64,000 nt of DNA, from positions 74,855-138,854 of the forward strand of contig NZ_JSYZ01000017.1 of assembly GCF_001293465.1 (NCBI RefSeq). The letters run 5' to 3'. This document shows, piece after piece, positions 1 to 8,702 of the stretch. Each line of letters begins with the position of its first letter. Positions within the stretch are counted from its first letter, which is position 1. Position numbers and translations under genes: made by a program. This DNA is from Pseudomonas asplenii (GTDB lineage: Bacteria; Pseudomonadota; Gammaproteobacteria; Pseudomonadales; Pseudomonadaceae). The notes under the pieces are model-generated. The model was not told the origin of the DNA. It did no database searches and saw only the letters and a program-made list of their open reading frames with translations.

Positions 1-450
1 GCGGGTGTCTACCCGGCCGGCCGTCTGGACCGCGACAGCGAGGGGCTGTTGCTGTTGACCAACGACGGCCAGCTCCAGGCGCGCATCGCCGACCCGAAGC
101 ACAAGCTGGCGAAAACCTACTGGGTGCAGGTCGAAGGCATTCCCACGGCGGAGCAGATCGAGCGTTTGTGCAAGGGCGTCGAGTTGAACGATGGCATGAC
201 CCTGCCGGCCCAGGCCCGGCTGCTCGAGGAACCCCAGCTCTGGCCGCGCAACCCACCGGTGCGCTTTCGCCAGAGTATCCCCACCCGTTGGCTGGAACTG
301 ATCATCCGCGAAGGCCGCAACCGCCAGGTGCGGCGGATGACGGCTGCGGTGGGCCTGCCGACCCTGCGCCTGGTACGGGTGCGGATTGGCGACTGGACGC
401 TCGATGGGCTCGACCAGGGCCAGTGGAAGGAAGTCCCGGCGCGGTTATAG
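1..450 (+). CDS. rluE: 23S rRNA pseudouridine synthase RluE (3' part)
   Basis: This is the C-terminal 149 codons of an RsuA/RluE-family pseudouridine synthase; the start lies left of the window and the frame is open from base 1. The catalytic segment GRLDRDSEGLLLLTNDG, with its nucleophilic Asp, is at residues 7-23. The later REGRNRQVRRM motif typical of the RsuA branch follows. The family isomerises one uridine of 23S rRNA in the ribosome assembly pathway. I choose RluE over RsuA, RluB or RluF from the short C-terminus and general similarity. The stop overlaps by 6 bases the stop of the small gene on the other strand. Confidence 0.85.
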   Translation, partial: AGVYPAGRLDRDSEGLLLLTNDGQLQARIADPKHKLAKTYWVQVEGIPTAEQIERLCKGVELNDGMTLPAQARLLEEPQLWPRNPPVRFRQSIPTRWLELIIREGRNRQVRRMTAAVGLPTLRLVRVRIGDWTLDGLDQGQWKEVPARL

Positions 451-654
451 CGAGCCGGACTCGATCAGGCCGATCACCACGCTCTTGATCACGAACGCCG
501 CCACGCCCAGGCCCAGCACGAAAAACAGGATCAGCGTACCGAAGCGTCCGGCCTTGGACTTTTTCGCCAGGTCCCAGACGATGAAACCCATGAAAATGAT
601 CAGGATGCTGACCAGGCCGGTCATCATCCATTCTTCGAAAACGGCAGGATCCAT
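445..654 (-). CDS. DUF2788 small membrane protein
   Basis: A 69-residue protein starting MDPAVFEEWMMTG. It has two hydrophobic helices (about residues 10-26 and 38-60) split by a short basic loop, KKSKAGR. The pattern fits the DUF2788 family, small inner-membrane proteins of unknown function common in Pseudomonas. An in-frame upstream codon would add 12 residues (MGFLPRV...), but the later ATG fits family length and the acidic N-terminus better. It is convergent with rluE and overlaps it by 6 bases. Confidence 0.75.
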   Translation of the reverse strand: MDPAVFEEWMMTGLVSILIIFMGFIVWDLAKKSKAGRFGTLILFFVLGLGVAAFVIKSVVIGLIESGSL

Positions 655-753
655 CGGGACTCTCCAGCACACGCGAGGTAAAAAGCCCACCGAGTATACG
701 CCAGCGAAGAATCGGCCGGCATTGACCTGCGGCGGTTTGCCTCAGATCCCGGT

Positions 754-1236
754 TCAGTTGCGCAGGTGATTCAACGGCAACTCGGTGCTGTTGAGCACCT
801 GGTTGAGCACGAAGCTGGAGCGCACGCTGGTCACCCCTTCGATACGGGTCAGGTGGCCGAGCAGCAGTTTCTGGTAGTGATCCATGTCGGCCACCACCAC
901 CTTCAGCTGGTAGTCGGCATCCATCCCGGTGACCAGGCTGCACTCCAGTACCTGCGGCAAGCTGCGGATCGCCGCCTCGAAGTTCTCGAAGCGTTCAGGG
1001 GTGTGCCGGTCCATGCCGATCAACACGTAGGCGGTCAGGCTCAAGCCGAGCTTCTTGCGGTCCAGCAGGGCGACCTGGCGCGAGATGTAGCCGTCGTCTT
1101 CCAATTGCTTGACCCGCCGCGAACAGGGCGATGGCGACAGGCCGATGCGTTCGGCCAGCTCCTGGTTGGAGATGCGGGCATCGCGCTGCAATTCCGCCAG
1201 AATGCTCAGGTCGTATCGGTCGAGTTTGCTCATCAT
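754..1236 (-). CDS. Lrp/AsnC family transcriptional regulator
   Basis: A 160-residue protein with an N-terminal winged HTH (about residues 5-60, including the recognition helix in GLSPSPCSRRVKQLE). A C-terminal RAM/AsnC ligand-binding domain follows (about 70-150, with the VTGMDADYQLKVV strand pattern). Such proteins form octamers and usually respond to amino acids. ATG codons at 1236 and 1233 are both possible; an AAAGG lies just upstream. The gene stands alone with a long intergenic region behind its promoter, so its regulon cannot be read from context. It differs from the Lrp protein at 16891-17358. Confidence 0.85.
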   Translation of the reverse strand: MMSKLDRYDLSILAELQRDARISNQELAERIGLSPSPCSRRVKQLEDDGYISRQVALLDRKKLGLSLTAYVLIGMDRHTPERFENFEAAIRSLPQVLECSLVTGMDADYQLKVVVADMDHYQKLLLGHLTRIEGVTSVRSSFVLNQVLNSTELPLNHLRN

Positions 1237-1663
1237 TCAGACCTTTATCATAACAATTGCGCTGAATTATCCATCTGAAGCGAAATATTGCGCAAGTCAT
1301 GTTTATTCGAGCAATGTTCGCAATCGCCTGCCGCCGCTGTCGGCCTATTCTTATCACCAGAATCACTGCAACACGAATCACTGCCCGGACATCGAGTCCA
1401 CAGCGGTCCGCCGAATCAGGCGCGCCGCGGCCGGCAATCCCACAGGGTTGTGCAGGCCCCCGGGCTACACACGGTCCAGAAGACGGTGTGAGGTGAGCCG
1501 GCGTCAAAAGCGTCGAGCACGGACGAAATTCCCCAAAGGGAGGCTGACGAGCCTCCCTTTTTTATTGGGCGTAAAATAAGTCGCGTGACTGATAAAGTGT
1601 TGCAGAACCGGAATCCGCTTTCCCAGTCTTATGGTCATGCCCTGAACCGCAGTGAGGAACCGA
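1237..1663. other. 427-base intergenic region with a terminator
   Basis: No convincing coding frame is present between the divergent lrp-type gene and the DUF6515 gene. The first part (1240-1330) is AT-richer and should hold the lrp promoter. A strong terminator hairpin lies at 1535-1562, about 100 bases before the next gene. Either a small RNA or a leader transcript could end there. I do not recognise a known Pseudomonas small RNA. Confidence 0.5.
1535..1562 (+). terminator. Strong intrinsic terminator upstream of the DUF6515 gene
   Basis: A perfect 10-base stem, AAAGGGAGGC with GCCTCCCTTT (1535-1544 and 1551-1560), has a 6-base loop and runs into seven T on the plus strand. No annotated gene on that strand ends before it, so it must terminate a small transcript or attenuate the next gene. 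Confidence 0.85.
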
Positions 1664-2800
1664 ATGAAATCGCGCATCTGGCGTCTGGCAGGTGTTGGCT
1701 TGCTCTGTATGAGTGTTGGTGCGCAAGCGCTGGCTGAAGATCGGGGTGACGATAATCAGCAACATCCCCATCCCAACGGTGGCCAGCGTGGCCCCGAAGG
1801 GCGGCCGGGCGGTCATGAGGAGCGGCCGGGGAACAATCAGCCGCGCCCGGAGAACGTCCAACCGCGTCCGCAGACACCAGAGGTTCGCCCGCAGGCACCC
1901 CAGGCCCGTCCGGAGATGACCCCGTTCCATCCGCAGAACAGCCAGCCCCGTCCGGAGAACAACCCGCACTTCGAGCGGCGCGAGCAGAACTTCGGCGGCC
2001 AGTGGCAGCCGCGTCCACCCCAGAACGATCCCAACCAGCAGAGTCGCCCGGCGCCACAGCCGCAGAACAACCTGCCGATCCAGAGCCGGCCCGATACCGT
2101 GCGCCAGACCCAGGAGCCGCTGCGTGGCAACTACTCGGACATTCCCCGGCGCAACGGCTACAACCCCGGCTGGCAGCCCGGCGGCTACAACGGCCGGCCC
2201 GGTGGCAACTTCGATCACCCCAACGACCACCGCTGGCCGGGGCGGCCGTCCGGCCATGGCAATGGCTGGGGCCCCGGGCCGCAGTATCGTCCCGGTTATG
2301 TGATCGACCGTTTCCCCGACCGCAACTGGCGGGTGCCGTATCGCGGGCAGGACTACTTCTTCTCCGGCGGCTACTGGTATCGCCCGCAGGGGCCACGTTA
2401 TGTGGTGGTCGCACCACCGCGCGGGATCCGTATCAGTTACCTGCCCGACTATGCACGGGAAGTCTGGGTCGGCAGCACGCTGTTCTTCCTTGCGGCAGGC
2501 GCCTACTACCTCTATCAGGAAGATACCCAGGACTACGTGGTGGTCGATCCGCCCGCCGCCGCGCCACAGGTGGCGCCGACGCCATCGGGCAATGGCTATG
2601 ACGTGGTGGCCTACCCGGCCAACGGCCAGAGCCCCGAGCAGGTGCAGCAGGATGGCGAGGACTGCTATCGCTGGGCCGTGCAGCAGAGCGGCTTCGACCC
2701 GGCCCGGGCCACCTATGCCCCGGACCCCTCGGTGGTGCAGACCTACCGCCAGGCACAGGGCAACTGCCTGAGCAGCCGCGGCTACCAGGTCAACTACTGA
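1664..2800 (+). CDS. Secreted Pro/Arg/Gln-rich protein with C-terminal DUF6515-like domain
   Basis: A 378-residue exported protein. Residues 1-25 are a signal peptide ending near AQALAED. Residues 30-130 are low-complexity, with a loose repeat of the form (Q/V)(R/P)P(E/Q)xx around RPEN, RPQT and RPQA. Residues 150-200 are rich in Gly, Tyr, Asn and Pro. The C-terminal part carries a YVIDRFPDRNWRVPY-type strand region, a short hydrophobic stretch (VGSTLFFLAAGAYYLY) and a Tyr/Gln-rich tail with two Cys. I assign DUF6515 from this tail. ATG 1664 is chosen because GAGGA lies 5 bases upstream; a GTG at 1652 overlaps that site. Function unknown, probably cell-surface or periplasmic. Confidence 0.7.
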   Translation: MKSRIWRLAGVGLLCMSVGAQALAEDRGDDNQQHPHPNGGQRGPEGRPGGHEERPGNNQPRPENVQPRPQTPEVRPQAPQARPEMTPFHPQNSQPRPENNPHFERREQNFGGQWQPRPPQNDPNQQSRPAPQPQNNLPIQSRPDTVRQTQEPLRGNYSDIPRRNGYNPGWQPGGYNGRPGGNFDHPNDHRWPGRPSGHGNGWGPGPQYRPGYVIDRFPDRNWRVPYRGQDYFFSGGYWYRPQGPRYVVVAPPRGIRISYLPDYAREVWVGSTLFFLAAGAYYLYQEDTQDYVVVDPPAAAPQVAPTPSGNGYDVVAYPANGQSPEQVQQDGEDCYRWAVQQSGFDPARATYAPDPSVVQTYRQAQGNCLSSRGYQVNY

Positions 2801-3691
2801 TCAGTCGCGGCGCTTCACCACTTCCCGAGGGTCGGCGTGCACCAGCACTTCGGCCTTCGGGTAAACGGCGCTGATCGCATCGGCGGCCTGGTCGCTCAGG
2901 CCATGGGCCACCGACAGCGTCAATTCCCCCGGCAACTCCAGGTGCAACTGCACGAACCAGTGGTTGCCCGACACCCGCGTACGCAGGTCATGGGCGCCGA
3001 GCACACCCGGCACGCCCTTGGCGAGCTCCAGCATGTGCTGGCTGATTTCGGGCGACAGTTCCTCGTCCATCAGCACGGCAAAACTCTCGCGGCCGATCTG
3101 GATCGCACTCCACAGGATGTAGGCCGAGATCCCCAGGCCGAACCAGGCGTCCACCTGGGCGAAGCCGAGGCTGGCGAAGACCAGGGCCAGCAGGATGCTG
3201 CCGTTGAGCAGCATGTCCGAGCGGTAATGCAGCGAGTCGGCGCGCACGGCGGTGGAGCCGGTGGCACGGATGACCCGGTGTTGCAGCACCAGCAGCGCGG
3301 CCGTGAGCGCCAGCGACAGCACGATCACGCCGATGCTCAGCCAGGGCGCGCCGACCGGCTCCGGATGGCGGATCCGTTCCACCGCCTGTACCGCGATCAG
3401 AATGGCGCTGCCGGCAATGAACAGCGCCTGGGCCATGCCGGACAGCGACTCGGCCTTGCCATGGCCGTAGCGGTGATCGTCATCCGCCGGGCGCAGCGCA
3501 TAGTGCACCGCCAGCAGGTTGAGGAACGAGGTCACGCCGTCGAGCGCCGAGTCGGTCAGGCCGGCGAGCATGCTCACCGAGCCGCTCAGCCACCAGGCGA
3601 TGGCCTTGGTCACGATCAGGATACTGGCGACCGCCACCGAGGCCCGGGTGGCCAGGCGCAGCAGGCGAGCGTGTTCGGGGCTGTTGCTCAT
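2801..3691 (-). CDS. fieF: Cation diffusion facilitator FieF/YiiP
   Basis: A 296-residue CDF-family metal/proton antiporter with six membrane helices in the first 200 residues and a soluble C-terminal ferredoxin-like domain. The transport-site residues are visible: DSALD in TM2 (the paired Asp) and ADSLHYRSD in TM5 (His and Asp). The HRYGHGKAESL loop of the YiiP/FieF branch follows TM2. These proteins export Zn, Fe or Cd from the cytoplasm. Its stop abuts the stop of the DUF6515 gene with no gap. Confidence 0.9.
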   Translation of the reverse strand: MSNSPEHARLLRLATRASVAVASILIVTKAIAWWLSGSVSMLAGLTDSALDGVTSFLNLLAVHYALRPADDDHRYGHGKAESLSGMAQALFIAGSAILIAVQAVERIRHPEPVGAPWLSIGVIVLSLALTAALLVLQHRVIRATGSTAVRADSLHYRSDMLLNGSILLALVFASLGFAQVDAWFGLGISAYILWSAIQIGRESFAVLMDEELSPEISQHMLELAKGVPGVLGAHDLRTRVSGNHWFVQLHLELPGELTLSVAHGLSDQAADAISAVYPKAEVLVHADPREVVKRRD

Positions 3692-3719
3692 GCAGGGGCG
3701 GTCCTTGTGCGGGCGGGTA

Positions 3720-4139
3720 TCAGGCGGAAGGTTGCAGGCCGTACAGCGCCAGTTGCTGCAGGCTGCCCTTGTGCTGGATCAGCCGCGGATCGTTCAGCGG
3801 CAGGCTCTGGCCCAGTTCGGTCTGGATGATGGCCTGCAGTTTCTGGTTGTCCACCCGGCCATCGGTGCCAATGGATTCATGGAGTTTTTCCGGGGCGATC
3901 TGCGCGGTGGTGCCGTTGGGCAGGTAGATGGCGCCGGTGGCGAAGTCGATGCCGAAGGCGATCAGCCCGGGGATGACATAGAACAGGATGCCGATGGCAT
4001 CGAGGCCGGCGACCAGCGGGTCGATCTTGCCTTCGATCTGGCCACGGCGGTCGGGGAAAAAGATCGAGCCACAGGCGGTCAACTGGGTCAGCAGGGTGGC
4101 AACCACGACGCCGCCGATAACGCGCGAAGAAATACGCAT
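3720..4139 (-). CDS. Small putative lipoprotein, unknown function
   Basis: A 139-residue protein starting MRISSRVIGG. The signal peptide ends in the lipobox LTAC, followed by Gly-Ser, so the mature N-terminus is probably a lipidated Cys. Residues 45-75 contain a hydrophobic helix (IGILFYVIPGLIAFGIDFATGAIY). I recall similar Pseudomonas proteins mislabelled as polyribonucleotide nucleotidyltransferase in databases; nothing here resembles that enzyme. It is divergent from hrpB and lies 28 bases from fieF on the same strand, so the two may be co-transcribed. Confidence 0.7.
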   Translation of the reverse strand: MRISSRVIGGVVVATLLTQLTACGSIFFPDRRGQIEGKIDPLVAGLDAIGILFYVIPGLIAFGIDFATGAIYLPNGTTAQIAPEKLHESIGTDGRVDNQKLQAIIQTELGQSLPLNDPRLIQHKGSLQQLALYGLQPSA

Positions 4140-4247
4140 GCAAGGATCTCCTGGGGGAAAGGCCAACTATACAAGGGTCAACGAATAAGACCGTGATTAA
4201 TGCAGCTCGGTTCGCCGTTATACTCGGCGGCCTGTTCTGGAGCCACC

Positions 4248-6779
4248 ATGATTTCCTTGCCGATTGATGAAGTTTTGCCTGCCCTGCGCCAGGCCCTGGG
4301 CGAACGCCACGAAACCGTGCTCGAAGCCCCGCCCGGCGCGGGCAAGACCACCCGTGTGCCATTGGCGCTGCTGCACGAGCCGTGGCTGGCCGGGCAAACC
4401 ATCCTGATGCTCGAACCTCGGCGCCTGGCGGCCCGTGCGGCGGCCGAGCGACTGGCGGCGGAGCTGGGGGAAAAGGTCGGCGAAACCGTGGGTTATCGTA
4501 TCCGCCTGGAGAGCAAGGTGGGCCCCGGCACGCGGATCGAAGTGGTCACGGAAGGTATCCTGACCCGGCGCCTGCAGGATGACCCGGCCCTGGAGGGCGT
4601 CGGCCTGCTGATCTTCGACGAGTTCCACGAGCGCAGCCTGGACGCCGACCTGGCCCTGGCCCTGAGCCTCAATGGTCGCGAGATGTTTCGTGACGAGCAG
4701 CCGCTGAAGATCCTGCTGATGTCGGCGACCCTGGAGGGCGAGCGCCTGTCCAGCCTGCTGGGGGACGCGCCGGTGGTGCGCAGCGAGGGCCGCATGTTCC
4801 CGGTGGCGACCCGTTGGGGGCGGCCTTTCCAGCCCGGCGAGTTCATCGAGCCGCGGGTGGTGCAGACGGTGCACGAAGCGGTCAGCGATGAAAGCGGCAG
4901 CCTGCTGGTGTTCCTGCCGGGGCAGGCTGAGATCCGCCGCGTGCATCAGCAACTGGAGGAAGCCCTGGGCAGCCGCCCGGAGATCCTGCTCTGCCCGTTG
5001 CATGGCGAGCTGGACCTGGCGGCCCAGCGTGCGGCCATCGAGCCGGCCCCGGCGGGCAAGCGCAAGGTGGTGCTGGCGACCAACATCGCCGAAACCAGCC
5101 TGACCATTGACGGCGTGCGGGTGGTGATCGACGCCGGGCTGGCGCGGGTGCCGCGCTTCGACCCGGGCAGCGGCATGACCCGCCTGGATACCCAGCGCAT
5201 TTCCCGCGCGAGTGCGACCCAGCGTGCCGGCCGGGCCGGGCGCCTGGAGCCGGGCGTGTGCTATCGGCTGTGGTCCGAGGCCCAGCATGAACAACTGGCG
5301 GCCTACGGCAGCGCCGAGATTCTCCAGGCCGACCTGGCCGGGCTGGCCCTGCAACTGGCGCGCTGGGGCGTGGCGGTCGAGCAACTGGTCTGGCTCGATG
5401 TGCCCCCGGCCGCGGCGTTTACCCAAGCCCGCGACCTGCTCCAGCGCCTGGGGGCCCTGGCGGTGAAGCCGGGCGAAGCACCGACGCTGACCCGCCATGG
5501 CCAGGCCATGGCCGAGCTGCCGGCGCATCCGCGTATCGCCCACCTGCTGTTGCGTGGCCAGGCGCTGGGTCTGGCGAACATGGCCTGCGATGTCGCGGCC
5601 CTGCTCGGCGAGCGCGATATCCAGCGTGGCGGTGGTGCCGACCTGCACAGCCGCCTGGCCTTGCTGGCGGGTGAGGAACGGGTGGCCCGCGGTGGACAGG
5701 GCGGGGTGCAGCGCGCCCGGCAGTTGGCGCGGCAATACCGGGGTTACCTGCGCGGCAAGGCGACCGAGCCGGTGGCCGATCCCGAGCATTCGCGCTGGCT
5801 CGGTGCGCTGCTGGCGCTGGCCTACCCGGACCGGGTCGCCCAGCAGCGCCGCGCCGGTGGTGCGGAATACCGCCTGGCCAACGGCCGCGCGGCGATGTTC
5901 AGCGAAACCGACAGTCTGATGAAGCAGCCCTGGCTGGTGATCGCCGACCTCGGCAGTCGCCAGGGGCAGCGCGAAGAGCGGATCTACCTGGCGGCCGAGT
6001 TCGACCCCGCTCTGTTCGACACGGTGCTGGCCGAGCAGGTGAGCACTGTCGATCAACTGGACTGGGATGAGCGTGAGGGCGTGCTGCGTGCCGAACGCCA
6101 GCGCAAGGTTGGCGAACTGGTGCTCAGTCGCGAGCCGTTGACCGGCCTGGACGAGAGCGCCCGCAGCCAGGCGCTGGTCAACCTGGTGCGGCGCAAGGGC
6201 CTCGAACTGTTGCCCTGGACGCCGGAACTGCGCCAGTGGCAGGCGCGGGTGGCCCTGTTGCGCCAGCTTGACCTGGCGGACAAGGGCGAGAGCGAATGGC
6301 CGGACGTCAGCGACCCGGCCCTGCTGGCGAGCCTGGAGCACTGGCTGGCACCTTACCTGGGGCGGGTTTCGCGGCTCAGCCATTTCGCCAACCTGGAACT
6401 GGCGAGCATCGTCCACAACCTGCTGCCGTGGCCGTTGCCGCAGCGCCTGGACGAACTGGCCCCGCACCATCTGAGCGTGCCGTCGGGCTCGTCGATCCGC
6501 CTGGACTACAGCGAGCAGCCGCCGATCCTGGCGGTGCGCCTGCAGGAGCTGTTCGGGCTGGCCGAGACGCCGCGGGTGGCCGGCGGCCGGCAGGTGGTGA
6601 AGCTGCACCTGCTGTCTCCGGCGCGACGGCCGGTGCAGGTGACCCAGGACCTGGCGAACTTCTGGCGCAGCACCTATGCCGACGTGAAGAAGGATCTGAA
6701 GGGGCGTTACCCCAAGCACTACTGGCCGGATGATCCGCTGGTGGCCGAGGCGACGGCGCGGGCCAAGCCGCGCAAATAA
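4248..6779 (+). CDS. hrpB: ATP-dependent helicase HrpB
   Basis: An 843-residue DEAH-box helicase. Walker A is APPGAGKTT (near residue 28), the DEAH-like box is FDEFHERS, motif III is SAT, and the C-terminal RecA domain holds TNIAETSLTIDGV and QRAGRAGRLEPGVCYRLW. An HA2/ratchet region and the HrpB-specific C-terminal domain follow. Length and motif order match HrpB rather than the much longer HrpA. It is probably an RNA helicase; its cellular substrate is not well defined. Start at ATG 4248 leaves the helicase domain intact; an upstream in-frame extension to 4200 has no family support. Confidence 0.93.
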   Translation: MISLPIDEVLPALRQALGERHETVLEAPPGAGKTTRVPLALLHEPWLAGQTILMLEPRRLAARAAAERLAAELGEKVGETVGYRIRLESKVGPGTRIEVVTEGILTRRLQDDPALEGVGLLIFDEFHERSLDADLALALSLNGREMFRDEQPLKILLMSATLEGERLSSLLGDAPVVRSEGRMFPVATRWGRPFQPGEFIEPRVVQTVHEAVSDESGSLLVFLPGQAEIRRVHQQLEEALGSRPEILLCPLHGELDLAAQRAAIEPAPAGKRKVVLATNIAETSLTIDGVRVVIDAGLARVPRFDPGSGMTRLDTQRISRASATQRAGRAGRLEPGVCYRLWSEAQHEQLAAYGSAEILQADLAGLALQLARWGVAVEQLVWLDVPPAAAFTQARDLLQRLGALAVKPGEAPTLTRHGQAMAELPAHPRIAHLLLRGQALGLANMACDVAALLGERDIQRGGGADLHSRLALLAGEERVARGGQGGVQRARQLARQYRGYLRGKATEPVADPEHSRWLGALLALAYPDRVAQQRRAGGAEYRLANGRAAMFSETDSLMKQPWLVIADLGSRQGQREERIYLAAEFDPALFDTVLAEQVSTVDQLDWDEREGVLRAERQRKVGELVLSREPLTGLDESARSQALVNLVRRKGLELLPWTPELRQWQARVALLRQLDLADKGESEWPDVSDPALLASLEHWLAPYLGRVSRLSHFANLELASIVHNLLPWPLPQRLDELAPHHLSVPSGSSIRLDYSEQPPILAVRLQELFGLAETPRVAGGRQVVKLHLLSPARRPVQVTQDLANFWRSTYADVKKDLKGRYPKHYWPDDPLVAEATARAKPRK

Positions 6780-6822
6780 CCACCCGACACCGCCCACCTG
6801 CAGGCGCGTGATCGGCGTCTGT

Positions 6823-7767
6823 TCAGCCAACCCGCCGGGCGTCCCGCCGCACCGCCTGCGGTGGCACGCCAAAGCCGCGGATGAACACCTCGCGCATGTG
6901 ACGCCGGTCCCGGAAGCCGGTTTCCCGGGCCACCACATCCAGGCTGTGGCGGCTCTGCTCGATCATCAACCGCGCCGCCTCCAGCCGCAGGCTCTCCACG
7001 GCCCTGGCCGGCGATTGGCCGGTCTCGGCGGTGAACACGCGGGTGAACTGCCGCGGGCTCAGGTGCACCACCTCGGCCAGTTCCTCGACGCTCAACGGCC
7101 GGCTCAGGTGCTGGCGGGCATAGTCCAGGGCGCTTTGAATCCGGTCCGACTTGGGGGACAGCGACAGCAGTTCGGAGTGCTGCGACTGTCCGCCGGAGCG
7201 GCGTTGATGCATGACCAGGCGGTGTGCCACCGACCGTGCGAGCTCGGGCCCCAGATCCTTCTCCACCATCCCCAGGGTCATGTCCATCCCGGCGGTCATG
7301 CCGGCGGAGGTCCATACCGGCCCATCGACGATGTAGATCCGGTCGTCCTCGACTTCGATGTCCGGGTAATTCGCCTGCAGGTCCGCGGCATAGGCCCAGT
7401 GCGTGGTCGCGCGACGATGGTCGAGCACGCCCGCTGCGGCCAGGACAAAGGCACCCGTGCAGATCCCCGCCGTGCGCCGGGCGTTTTCGGTGAAGCCGCG
7501 CACACTGTCGAGCACGCCCGCGTCTGGTGGCGTCAGCGGCTCGAGGGTGCCCGCCACCATCCAGCTGTCGGCGAGGCCGGGCTTGCCCAGCGCCAGCGTG
7601 TCGATCTGCATGCCCAGGGACGAGCGCACCAGGCCTCCCGCCAGGGAGAAGTTCTGGATCCGGTAGACCGGCTCCCCCGCGACTATGTTGGCGAACTCGA
7701 AAACTGCCTGGGTCGCCAGGGACATGACCTGAAAACCTTCGGTCAGCAAATAGCCCACTCGGTGCAT
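6823..7767 (-). CDS. GlxA-type AraC regulator with DJ-1/PfpI domain
   Basis: A 314-residue regulator. Residues 1-180 form a DJ-1/PfpI amidase-like domain (RVGYLLTEGF start, and GICTGAFVLAAAGVLD containing the nucleophile-elbow Cys). Residues 215-310 form an AraC double HTH (RPLSVEELAEVVHLSPRQFTR and SLDVVARETGFRDRRHMREVF). AGGAG sits 7 bases before ATG 7767. It is divergent from the SDR gene at 7877, which it most likely controls. In this family the amidase fold usually serves as a ligand sensor. Confidence 0.88.
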   Translation of the reverse strand: MHRVGYLLTEGFQVMSLATQAVFEFANIVAGEPVYRIQNFSLAGGLVRSSLGMQIDTLALGKPGLADSWMVAGTLEPLTPPDAGVLDSVRGFTENARRTAGICTGAFVLAAAGVLDHRRATTHWAYAADLQANYPDIEVEDDRIYIVDGPVWTSAGMTAGMDMTLGMVEKDLGPELARSVAHRLVMHQRRSGGQSQHSELLSLSPKSDRIQSALDYARQHLSRPLSVEELAEVVHLSPRQFTRVFTAETGQSPARAVESLRLEAARLMIEQSRHSLDVVARETGFRDRRHMREVFIRGFGVPPQAVRRDARRVG

Positions 7768-7876
7768 GGCAATGCTCCTGTTCTGATGTCCTGAAAAACT
7801 ACCATATACGTCGTTTAAGACATAGTCGGTTTTCCGCATCATGGCTCCAGTCCCCCACACATGACGGAGCAGCAAC

Positions 7877-8674
7877 ATGACTCAGGAACACAAAGGCACC
7901 GCCCTCATCACCGGCGCTTCCAGCGGAATCGGTGCCATCTATGCCGAGCGCCTGGCTCGTCGCGGTTACGACCTGGTGCTGGTGGCCCGCAACCGTGACC
8001 GCCTCAACATGCTGGCCAGCCGCATCACCACCGACACCCAGCGCAACGTCGAAGTCTTCCCGGCGGACCTGGCCGACTCGCAGGACCTGGCCCGGGTCGA
8101 GCGCAAGCTGCGCGAAGACGCGAGCATCACCCTGCTGGTGAACAATGCGGGGATCGGCACCCACACCAGCCTGCTGGAAAGCGACGTGGAGCGGATGGCC
8201 GAGATGATCGGCCTCAACGTCACCGCGCTGACCCGCCTGACCTACGCCGCGGTACCGGGCTTCATCGCCCGCCGGCAGGGCGCGCTGATCAATATCTCGT
8301 CGATCGTCAGCCTGGCCCCGGAACTGCTCAATGGCGTGTACGGCGGCAGCAAGGCGTATGTCACCGCCTTCAGCCAGTCGCTGCACAAGGAGCTGTCGGC
8401 ACAGGGCATCAAGGTCCAGGCCGTCCTGCCCGGGGCGACCGCGACCGACTTCTGGCAGATCGGCGGCCTGCCGCTGGAAAACCTCGACCCGGGCATCGTG
8501 ATGTCGGCCTCCGACCTGGTCGACGGCGCCCTGCAGGACTTCGACCGGGATGTGCTGATTTCCATCCCGTCGCTGCATGACCTGCAACCGTTCGAACACT
8601 ACGAAGCCAGCCGGCAGGCCCTGTTCAGCCAGCTTTCCAGCAACCGCCTGGCGCCTCGCTACAGCGCCAACTGA
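7877..8674 (+). CDS. Short-chain dehydrogenase/reductase
   Basis: A 265-residue classical SDR. It has the TGASSGIG cofactor-binding glycine motif near residue 12, the NNAG motif near residue 90 and a catalytic Ser ... YGGSK (Tyr and Lys) around residues 140-160. An Arg after beta-2 (VARNRDR) suggests NADP(H). It begins the two-gene SDR operon divergent from the GlxA-type regulator. The substrate is not readable. Confidence 0.85.
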   Translation: MTQEHKGTALITGASSGIGAIYAERLARRGYDLVLVARNRDRLNMLASRITTDTQRNVEVFPADLADSQDLARVERKLREDASITLLVNNAGIGTHTSLLESDVERMAEMIGLNVTALTRLTYAAVPGFIARRQGALINISSIVSLAPELLNGVYGGSKAYVTAFSQSLHKELSAQGIKVQAVLPGATATDFWQIGGLPLENLDPGIVMSASDLVDGALQDFDRDVLISIPSLHDLQPFEHYEASRQALFSQLSSNRLAPRYSAN

Positions 8675-8702
8675 TCCCCGTTCATTGAGAAGGACACGAC
8701 CC

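Noticed and set aside
4218..6938. 906-codon open frame opposite hrpB
   Set aside because: It mirrors a real GC-rich gene, is rich in Gln, Arg and His, and has no recognisable domain.
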